Shown: one piece after another, positions 1-6,586 of the stretch
How positions within the stretch are numbered: the stretch's first letter is position 1
Layout: every line of letters starts with the position of its first letter
IMG/VR virus record: IMGVR_UViG_3300000929_000461
Span: 1-29,162 of that record
Reading direction: 5' to 3' (one strand)
Length of the DNA: 29,162 nt
From: a virus
Made by a program: the position numbers and the translations under genes
Notes under the pieces: model-generated
Database searches by the model: none
The model's input: only the letters and a program-made list of their open reading frames with translations
What the model was told of the DNA's origin: nothing

Positions 1-2
1 CG

Positions 3-413
3 TTTGTAACCACTATTGTTGATGCGCCTTACGTCCAATCGAAACAAACTCCCCAAGACTTCGCGTACTCTTCTCTGACCGGTGCACCAACATCACTCAG
101 TTCATTTACGAACGATCCTAACTTTATTGCCGCTACAGATATTCCGACGACTGTCGACTCTGATTATGTCCAGTCTCGCGTTACTTTAGATGGTGCTGGA
201 TTAGACTCTTCTGATGTAACGAGCATTATTAACGCGACATTCGAATCCCCAATAACGCTGACAGACTTAGAAACGACCCAGACTGTTATATTTAATAATC
301 TTCCGAATACAGACCCTCTCAATGCAGGGCAATTGTGGAGAGATTCATCTATGGGTAGTGTGTTGCGCGTTTCTACTGGTATTGTAATTAACATCGATGT
401 CCTGACACTTTAA
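3..413 (+). CDS. C-terminal part of a tail-fibre-like protein (5' end outside window)
   Basis: The reading frame is open from the window edge to TAA at 411-413, giving about 136 residues with no start, so the gene is cut by the window. The product is low in cysteine and rich in Thr, Ser, Asp and Asn, as fibre proteins are. Its last 45 residues contain the block FNNLPNTDPLNAGQLWRD. The next gene ends with the closely similar FNNLPSSDPANAGQLWND, so the two proteins share a C-terminal cap. I remember this cap from fibre and structural proteins of marine T4-like phages, where it closes otherwise unrelated proteins. A late promoter follows 13 bases after the stop. The role as a virion or fibre component is inferred from the cap and the neighbours; no enzymatic motif is visible. 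Confidence 0.72.
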   Translation, partial: FVTTIVDAPYVQSKQTPQDFAYSSLTGAPTSLSSFTNDPNFIAATDIPTTVDSDYVQSRVTLDGAGLDSSDVTSIINATFESPITLTDLETTQTVIFNNLPNTDPLNAGQLWRDSSMGSVLRVSTGIVINIDVLTL

Positions 414-425
414 CAATAAGAATCC

Positions 426-433
426 TATAAATA
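426..433 (+). promoter_or_regulatory. T4-type late promoter (TATAAATA)
   Basis: Exact match to the T4 late promoter octamer, in the short gap between the partial fibre gene and the gene starting at 489, about 55 bases before that ATG. T4 late promoters need only this -10-like element, read by gp55/gp33-modified host RNA polymerase. It probably drives the 489-6091 run. Confidence 0.7.
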
Positions 434-488
434 GCAATAAATTATTATGGTAATTATCTTGAAGGAATAATCACTTTAGGAGAATAAA

Positions 489-1148
489 ATGTCAGATGTT
501 AAAATCACGGACTTGCCAGCAGCAAGTTCTGCAAGTAACGACGATGTCCTCATCTTGGTTGATGTTGATGCTGATGTTACTAAGAAAATTTCAAAACAAA
601 ATTTACTTGCCGGTCTATCCGGTGGAAGTAGCAGTATAGACTCTGCTACAGTCTTGAGCATTGTTACTGCCGCCGATTTAGATATGTCCGGTAACAAAGT
701 TCTTTTCGGAAACGTATACCCGACACTGGGCGACTTACCGAACGCATCATCTTATCACGGAATGTTCGCACACGTACATGCTACTGGTGGAGCATATTTC
801 GCCCACGCTGGTAACTGGGTTCAACTCACATCCCTTCAAAATATCGCAGATTCGGCAGACGGCGTTGTTGTTTCAGGCGCGCTAAAGATCGGGGATATGG
901 TTATCTCTTCGGATGGTGATACTGAAGGAAATACTGTGTTGCGTGCAGATAGTGCGGGCAATGTTGGTATCGCTGTTCCAGATGCTTCTGCGATTGCTTC
1001 TCAACTTGAGGTAAGGGGAACGGGTATCACAGCAACTCACCTAGAAGCAACTCAATCTGTAGTCTTCAATAATCTACCGTCTTCTGATCCGGCGAATGCT
1101 GGTCAGTTATGGAATGACGCTGGCACTCTAAAGATTTCGGCAGGTTAA
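489..1148 (+). CDS. Short fibre/structural protein with conserved N-terminal and C-terminal modules
   Basis: 219 residues. The ATG is preceded by a strong AGGAGA ribosome site. Three modules are visible. Residues ~4-42 read KITDLPAASS...DDVLILVD, followed by TKKISKQNLLAGL, and match the N-terminus of the protein starting at 6587, so this is probably a shared attachment module. Residues ~75-115 contain HGMFAHVHATGGAYFAHAGNW, a short block I remember from cyanophage structural proteins. The last ~35 residues are the FNNLP...DP.NAGQLW.D cap also found at the end of the preceding gene. No signal peptide, membrane segment or catalytic motif is visible. It lies 24 bases before the next gene, in one transcription unit. 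The specific virion location is not determinable. Confidence 0.8.
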   Translation: MSDVKITDLPAASSASNDDVLILVDVDADVTKKISKQNLLAGLSGGSSSIDSATVLSIVTAADLDMSGNKVLFGNVYPTLGDLPNASSYHGMFAHVHATGGAYFAHAGNWVQLTSLQNIADSADGVVVSGALKIGDMVISSDGDTEGNTVLRADSAGNVGIAVPDASAIASQLEVRGTGITATHLEATQSVVFNNLPSSDPANAGQLWNDAGTLKISAG

Positions 1149-1172
1149 TCCACTCTAATAGGAGATTAAAAA

Positions 1173-2255
1173 ATGTCTACGATATTTTTAAAACTTAGAG
1201 GGCAGAGTGGGTTCGAACTTTCTTCGGACCAAGGCATACAGGTTAATTACACTAAAGACTTTGCACTTCCTACATTCTCAGGCATTCTATATGCTGGAGA
1301 TGATAAACAGTTCGTCGGTGGGTTCGATAGTGTAACGATTAACCTTGCTGCTGTATTCGCCGACTATTCTGTGAAAACAGACACAATTCAATGGTCTCAG
1401 GTTTCAGGTGAATCTGGATCATTCAGTTCGCCGAACAAACTTGAAACTTTATTTTCGACGGCAGCATCTAATGTTAGTGCTGTTTCTTTAAGAGTAACGA
1501 TTACAAGAACGACAGTGGGAGGATCAATTCAGGTATTCGACGAGTTGGCGCTTTCTGATCAACCGTTCGATGCAACTTCTAGTAAAACTATTTTTCAGAC
1601 ATTTAAGATTGACCAATCCGGTTCTTTCTTCAATCCAAGTTGGGTTGGGTCTAACGATCAATCTTCTGATAGATTCGTGGATATTATTTACTGGAGAACA
1701 CCTGAGAAGAATGGTGGGTTTGCGCAACACGGAACCTATAATTATCTAGGTTATAGAATTCAAAAATTCAACAAAACTTTTTCGATTTGGTATGATGTAG
1801 AGTCGGGAGACAATACGGCAAACTCATATACAGTTACAGATTTCTCTACCATTTATCGATACTTGCCTATCTGGGGCGACGAAAATGGAAGAAAGGTTAC
1901 TGGCACCAGTGTCAAGTTTCTCAAACCTTCTGATTTAGGAAATCAAAATGCATTTGGGATTTATGAACTTTCTAACCCAAAAGTATCACCTATTAATTAT
2001 TTCATAAACAATATTTCGACACAGAAATTTACTGTTTCGATTCAGAACATAAACGAATTAGAATTTATTGACCCCGATGCGATTACGCAAAATTTTATAA
2101 CATCTGATCAGACTGCTAATAGATATTCGAATACCCTTACTGGCAATAGTTTTTTAGATGCCGATAAGATGGAACCGATGAAGCAATCGTTCGATTTATA
2201 TTCTCTCAATGTTACCAGAACTCTTGGTACAGACATCATCGATATTGGAAACTAA
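1173..2255 (+). CDS. Tail-associated protein with an Ig/PKD-like segment, otherwise unrecognised
   Basis: 360 residues; the ATG follows AGGAGA at good spacing. Residues ~40-115 resemble a PKD/Ig-type beta-sandwich: a Trp-containing stretch (WSQVSG near residue 74), then F-SP and T-F, then a V-L-V-I alternating strand pattern. The rest is rich in aromatics, Asn and Ser, with several Ile/Val-Asp strands, and has no motif I can name. It sits between two fibre-like genes, 24 bases after one and 14 before the next, so it is probably co-expressed as a fibre, adaptor or chaperone component. Arginine is almost always AGA, unlike the capsid gene. The assignment as a virion protein is inferred from context only. 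Confidence 0.7.
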   Translation: MSTIFLKLRGQSGFELSSDQGIQVNYTKDFALPTFSGILYAGDDKQFVGGFDSVTINLAAVFADYSVKTDTIQWSQVSGESGSFSSPNKLETLFSTAASNVSAVSLRVTITRTTVGGSIQVFDELALSDQPFDATSSKTIFQTFKIDQSGSFFNPSWVGSNDQSSDRFVDIIYWRTPEKNGGFAQHGTYNYLGYRIQKFNKTFSIWYDVESGDNTANSYTVTDFSTIYRYLPIWGDENGRKVTGTSVKFLKPSDLGNQNAFGIYELSNPKVSPINYFINNISTQKFTVSIQNINELEFIDPDAITQNFITSDQTANRYSNTLTGNSFLDADKMEPMKQSFDLYSLNVTRTLGTDIIDIGN

Positions 2256-2269
2256 AGGAAATTAAAGAT

Positions 2270-5200
2270 ATGAAAAATATAAACAAAGGTTTCGTAAAAG
2301 CGGATAAATACGAAGCAATTCAAGACGAAACCGGAAACTGGGTTCCAGTCGGGGAAGTCGTTGAAACGGTGGAAAAGCAGAACGCGCTGACATATTCGAT
2401 TTTGCAAAGAATTAATGCACAAAATCAGCACAGATCAGGATTTTTTCTAGGGAAAGCAAATACCGCAAGCAGTAGTGCCGTTGGCGGAGATTTAACAGCT
2501 CCAGGTGATTATGGTTTGATGATCTTTCTTTGCGAATTCCCAGTGTCAACTCCTGGAGGATTTCCAGGATCGAAGACATCAGATACATTTACAAACAATG
2601 TATATGGACCAAGACAAGATGGTGGCGGTTTATATAAAGGTTCATTTAGATCTTTAGATTATGATGATAGAGATTCAGATGAAAGTAAAACAGTTCTTGT
2701 CTTTAAGCATAGATTCGACCCAGACGTGTCCCGAACGAGAACAATTAGGTCTATTGGTATTGCTCACGTTACCTCTCTTTCGTTAGGCGCGCCGTTCACG
2801 CAATCGCCTACACAGATTGTTGACGTGACATACACGATTGAAATCGATTTGTCTGATCTCAAAGAACCGATTTTCACCAGATCAGAAAAGGAAGTTCGAA
2901 AGCATTTGTCCTTTCCGATTACGAATACCTACTCTGGTTTTGTTCCGGAAAGAACTGTACTGTTGCCTCAATCTAAATTGATTAAAGGCGTATTGATAGG
3001 TATACCAGAAGACATGATGGGTGAACAAACCTATTATCCACTTGGTTCAGCGAGGTTGCCAGAACACAGGCAGCAGACTGTAACCACCACCGATGCATAT
3101 AAAGATCCAGAAAGATATTTAAATAATTTTGTTAATCTCATCGATGGTGTATACGATCTTCAACTTCCGACTATCGCATATAACGTTCCGACCGAGAATG
3201 CCGGCATGCTCATCGGTACAGCGGTTGCAGGGAGCATCAGTAATAGAAGAAAAAATATCCACGATTGGCATAGTTCTAAGGGATCAATTTCTAGGGTTAA
3301 CAACTCTCCTGGCATATTCGCGTTTCAAAGACAAGAATCTGTTAACGACTCCGCGACAGGTTCTGCAGTTCAAAATGTCTTTCCAAGAACCTCTGCAAAT
3401 ACACTACCATATCAAGATGTAGATGCTCTTGCTACCGGAACAGGAACTTTTAGAATTTCAGACTCGGACGCTGTTGGATCAAGTTGGACTGCTAACGAAG
3501 ACGGTTTGGCGAAGAAATATCGTATCAACATCACCACCGGTGGTGCCACTGGCGTTTCCGAATATAACATCGAGAGAAGAAATTGGGGCGGTACAGCAGG
3601 TAATCTTCATTACCCTAGAGTTATTCCTATGCTGTATGCAAACTTCCAAACTAAGGATGCCTCTGACTCGGATGGATTCGGTTCCACTATTATACCATTC
3701 GCCGGAGACGAAAAATATAATTATCATGGACAAAATCCTGCGCGGTGCGCCACCCCACTGAGCGGGTCATTAAATGATAACATTGTTACCGGATCGGTAA
3801 TGTATAAGTATCCAGAATTTATTACTTACGATAAAACTGGGTTTACGGTAATGCACATGAACCAATCTGGCCAAAACTTTGATGCGAACTTCTCTCAAAT
3901 TTGTCAGTTGGTTGTAAAACAGAATACTGCTAAAGATATATATGTCGCCGACATTTCTTCTGGTCTTTGGAAAGTTACAAGGACGCTCGGTCAGAGCGAA
4001 AGCGAAGCGACTGTGACTCGATTAACTGCCTCTAATGCAGCGGATGATACCGTATGCCGTGGTGTTCAGATTAAAAACGATGGAACGATTTGGGCGATTT
4101 TCGGAGAAGAAATGTGTTCTTCTGCGGACGATGGATCATCTTGGACTGTATACAATGCAAGTTCTGCAACTCAGTTTAAACTTGATACTGTAGTCGATAC
4201 GACCAATCCCGCGTCAGCGCCAGAAAGAATTGCTGGTTTCACTATGGATAGATACAACACAGAAGACCGCTTCGCCATTCCGGTACGCAATGCCACTAAG
4301 TTAGGACACGAAGACACCGACAACACGTTTTATTGGTGGTCGCGCGCCGGTTCTGCTGGCGGAACATCAGACGCAGCATCCTCAACAGCTGGCTCGGCAT
4401 ATCCTAATTACAACCTTCGAGCAGGAAATGATGCCATATGGTGTTCTAAAGGCGGTTTATTCTACTTTTCTGGGTATACCGCTTCAACCTCATTGAAGTG
4501 CGCTGTTTTCGGGCAGACTCTGCATAATCAAGGGTACGCTTGGAGCAGCACCGGCAAAACACCTCAATATGGAGCTAAAAGTCATTGGTGGCAAGATGCT
4601 GATGGCGAAGAATATGTATTAGGTTCGACCAATAGTGATCCCGAAGGCGTTCGTTTTTGTGCTGTAAAATCTGATCGGTTTGGTCCTGCTGATTGTACCA
4701 GTAGCTACTCTTTCTTTGATGGTACCATCAGTACCCCATCAGATCAGCGTCATGTTCATAAGTATATGAATGACGGTCTTAATACTCACGTTAGCGCTTT
4801 AAGCGGCAACACCCAACAAAACGTATTCAATATACAAGGGTTAGTTGATCCTGGAACTGCTTTATTTACTAGCGGAACCAATTACTCAAGTCAATATGTC
4901 GCATACAGTTTAACTGGTTCGTCTAGTGATAGTGCAGGTTCCCCTAATATCGGCGATTGGACTCAATACGGTTGGGATGGTTCTTCTTGGGTAGAAGGTT
5001 CTACTGCTTCGAAGGCAACTCATACATCACGGGATTCTATTATCGATGGTCTTAGCGTAAAATTTGATGGCGGTGATGCAGCGAGTTTTGTTGATACAGA
5101 ATTTTATGATGCTTATTTGTTTAATGGAGTATTAAAGGACGATGCGAGTACATTCAGCACTAATTTAAAACAATCGTACTTGGATGTTGATACTACAACA

Positions 5201-6091
5201 GATTTTGAGACTGCAGTTCCCTCGTTTGTATCTGGCGTTGTCACAGAACCTGTATACCTCAGCACGATTCAGTCACAGTATCCGCAACCACACTCGAAGA
5301 CGATTTGGGCGGAGCAAGGAAGATGGGCGTTGACTAATATCAATAACAGTTCTTATCCATTGAACCTTCGTTCCGAGCAAGCGATGCAAGGAGATTTCTC
5401 AATTGTATTTAAACTCAGTGAGATCAACATGTATGCCAGTGGCAACAGCGGCGTTAAGATTGGTCTAACTCAAGTGCATCCTGATATTGAGAATACATAT
5501 AACTTGACTCCTCACGCGGATTGGATGTTTTTAGGGTATGGTGGTCGACCAAACGCGACTGATAGCGCAGGAAATCTTGCGTTTGATTTCAAGAGCGGAA
5601 CGTCGACTTTTGAAAGATCGGTCGCGCTAACCGATTACGATCCAAGTGACGAATTTAAAATCGAAAGATCGAATGGTAATGTAGAGTGGTTTAGAAATAA
5701 TGTTTCTATCCATACCTCCGCTTTGCTGGGTGATAACACAAAGGTTAATTTCTGGGTGCAGACTGACCAAAGTGGTATGGGCACAGTGATTCTAGATGAC
5801 CTAACAGCAACATACATCGATTCAGATGGTCCTCGTGTTACTGTTGGTAACGGTACTTCTACCGGTGCGTCAAGCGTAGACTTTAGAAAGGTTGTCGAGA
5901 ATTCGACATTCAGCGATGATTATAATGAGATCTTTATCGACGGTGTTCCTGCCACGATTAATTATAATCCGCTTAGTCTTCCTGCTGCCGGTGAGTGCAC
6001 ATTACTCGCTCACTCCGGAAGACTGAAGTTCGACGCTTCTGATGCTGGTGCGACAATTACAGGTAAGGTTGGGTATCTTAAGAAGTTCTAA
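2270..6091 (+). CDS. Large putative tail-fibre/receptor-binding protein with Asp-box and lectin-like C-terminal segment
   Basis: 1273 residues; AAGGAAAT upstream supports the ATG. Residues ~1-300 look like an attachment region with no motif I recognise. Residues 618-625 read SADDGSSW, an exact S-x-D-x-G-x-x-W Asp-box, preceded by strand-like repeats (DIYVADISSGLWKV, GTIWAIFGEEM). This is the turn signature of sialidase-type and other beta-propellers. Residues ~1040-1183 (GDFSIVFKLSE to ILDDLTATYI) look like a SPRY or concanavalin-type jelly roll: an opening strand pair, a G-x-x-x-I-G-L strand, and a final paired strand. The last ~90 residues are a small Gly/Asp-rich tip. A receptor-binding or glycan-binding fibre is inferred from size, position and these folds. 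Only one Asp-box is clear, so a full propeller or glycosidase activity is not established. Confidence 0.8.
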   Translation: MKNINKGFVKADKYEAIQDETGNWVPVGEVVETVEKQNALTYSILQRINAQNQHRSGFFLGKANTASSSAVGGDLTAPGDYGLMIFLCEFPVSTPGGFPGSKTSDTFTNNVYGPRQDGGGLYKGSFRSLDYDDRDSDESKTVLVFKHRFDPDVSRTRTIRSIGIAHVTSLSLGAPFTQSPTQIVDVTYTIEIDLSDLKEPIFTRSEKEVRKHLSFPITNTYSGFVPERTVLLPQSKLIKGVLIGIPEDMMGEQTYYPLGSARLPEHRQQTVTTTDAYKDPERYLNNFVNLIDGVYDLQLPTIAYNVPTENAGMLIGTAVAGSISNRRKNIHDWHSSKGSISRVNNSPGIFAFQRQESVNDSATGSAVQNVFPRTSANTLPYQDVDALATGTGTFRISDSDAVGSSWTANEDGLAKKYRINITTGGATGVSEYNIERRNWGGTAGNLHYPRVIPMLYANFQTKDASDSDGFGSTIIPFAGDEKYNYHGQNPARCATPLSGSLNDNIVTGSVMYKYPEFITYDKTGFTVMHMNQSGQNFDANFSQICQLVVKQNTAKDIYVADISSGLWKVTRTLGQSESEATVTRLTASNAADDTVCRGVQIKNDGTIWAIFGEEMCSSADDGSSWTVYNASSATQFKLDTVVDTTNPASAPERIAGFTMDRYNTEDRFAIPVRNATKLGHEDTDNTFYWWSRAGSAGGTSDAASSTAGSAYPNYNLRAGNDAIWCSKGGLFYFSGYTASTSLKCAVFGQTLHNQGYAWSSTGKTPQYGAKSHWWQDADGEEYVLGSTNSDPEGVRFCAVKSDRFGPADCTSSYSFFDGTISTPSDQRHVHKYMNDGLNTHVSALSGNTQQNVFNIQGLVDPGTALFTSGTNYSSQYVAYSLTGSSSDSAGSPNIGDWTQYGWDGSSWVEGSTASKATHTSRDSIIDGLSVKFDGGDAASFVDTEFYDAYLFNGVLKDDASTFSTNLKQSYLDVDTTTDFETAVPSFVSGVVTEPVYLSTIQSQYPQPHSKTIWAEQGRWALTNINNSSYPLNLRSEQAMQGDFSIVFKLSEINMYASGNSGVKIGLTQVHPDIENTYNLTPHADWMFLGYGGRPNATDSAGNLAFDFKSGTSTFERSVALTDYDPSDEFKIERSNGNVEWFRNNVSIHTSALLGDNTKVNFWVQTDQSGMGTVILDDLTATYIDSDGPRVTVGNGTSTGASSVDFRKVVENSTFSDDYNEIFIDGVPATINYNPLSLPAAGECTLLAHSGRLKFDASDAGATITGKVGYLKKF

Positions 6092-6112
6092 TAAGAACTG
6101 TGTTAAAAATAA

Positions 6113-6137
6113 GGGGGACATTGCGTCCCCCTTTTTT
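6113..6137. terminator. Bidirectional rho-independent terminator between convergent genes
   Basis: Stem GGGGGAC (6113-6119) pairs perfectly with GTCCCCC (6125-6131) around a 5-base loop, followed by six T on the + strand. On the other strand the stem is followed by TTATTTTT, so it can also end the minus-strand gene whose stop codon is at 6140. It is the boundary of two convergent transcription units. Confidence 0.9.
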
Positions 6138-6139
6138 AA

Positions 6140-6466
6140 TTATCCACCGAAAGTAAAGTCTCCGTCATAAACTTCTTCTTCTTCTTCCGGTTCATCGAAA
6201 CATGCTCCACCGAACGTCAATTGGTCAGTACATGGTACTGGAGCAACTGGTTCAGGTTGAACATAATCTCTTTCTTGGTTAGGTTCCATACGAATGATTC
6301 GTAACCAAGTTTTCAATCCACCTCTTGCACTATAAACACCTTTATCTGAAACATAAATTTCTTCAGTTGGTTCTAGGGTGTAGGTTGAACCGTCTCCATA
6401 AAGGATGACCGTTTGACCAAATGCAATGCTAGATATCAGCAACAACGATAGTAATGTGTACTTCAT
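6140..6466 (-). CDS. Small secreted (signal-peptide) protein of unknown function, only minus-strand gene
   Basis: 108 residues, read right to left, with AAGGAGA upstream of the ATG at 6466. Residues 1-17 form a classical Sec signal peptide: MKY, the core LLSLLLISSIAF, then a G-Q junction suitable for signal peptidase I. No lipobox is visible. The predicted mature protein is ~91 residues. Its start (VILYGDGSTYTL) is strand-like, its middle contains an Arg/Trp patch (LKTWLRIIR), and its tail is Pro- and Glu-rich. Two cysteines bracket TDQLTFGGA, and the FTFGG motif recurs at the C-terminus. It is transcribed against every other gene here and converges on a shared terminator with the fibre gene. 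Export to the periplasm or cell surface is a firm inference; the role (envelope modification, superinfection exclusion or lysis helper) is open. I do not recognise a characterised family. Confidence 0.75.
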   Translation of the reverse strand: MKYTLLSLLLISSIAFGQTVILYGDGSTYTLEPTEEIYVSDKGVYSARGGLKTWLRIIRMEPNQERDYVQPEPVAPVPCTDQLTFGGACFDEPEEEEEVYDGDFTFGG

Positions 6467-6544
6467 TGGACTTCTCCTTTTAATTAAATTAATCGGGGGT
6501 CGTGCACTAGTATGTATAAAAATTTAAATTGCAATTTTACCGCG

Positions 6545-6552
6545 TATAAATA
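6545..6552 (+). promoter_or_regulatory. T4-type late promoter (TATAAATA)
   Basis: Exact late-promoter octamer in the divergent gap 6467-6586, about 35 bases upstream of the ATG at 6587. It should drive the translationally linked genes 6587-13943. No matching octamer in the opposite orientation is present for the minus-strand gene. Confidence 0.75.
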
Positions 6553-6586
6553 ACTGCATATAATTTATTTTTTCGGGATTCTAGAA

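Noticed and set aside
6515-6522. TATAAAAA as a late promoter in the divergent gap
   Set aside because: An exact TATAAATA lies 30 bases further downstream and is better placed; this is probably AT-rich background.
6500-6540. Host sigma-70-type promoter for the minus-strand gene (TTGCAA with TATACATACT, reading leftwards)
   Set aside because: The -10 match is poor and the spacing uncertain; I could not support a definite call, although some promoter must exist here.
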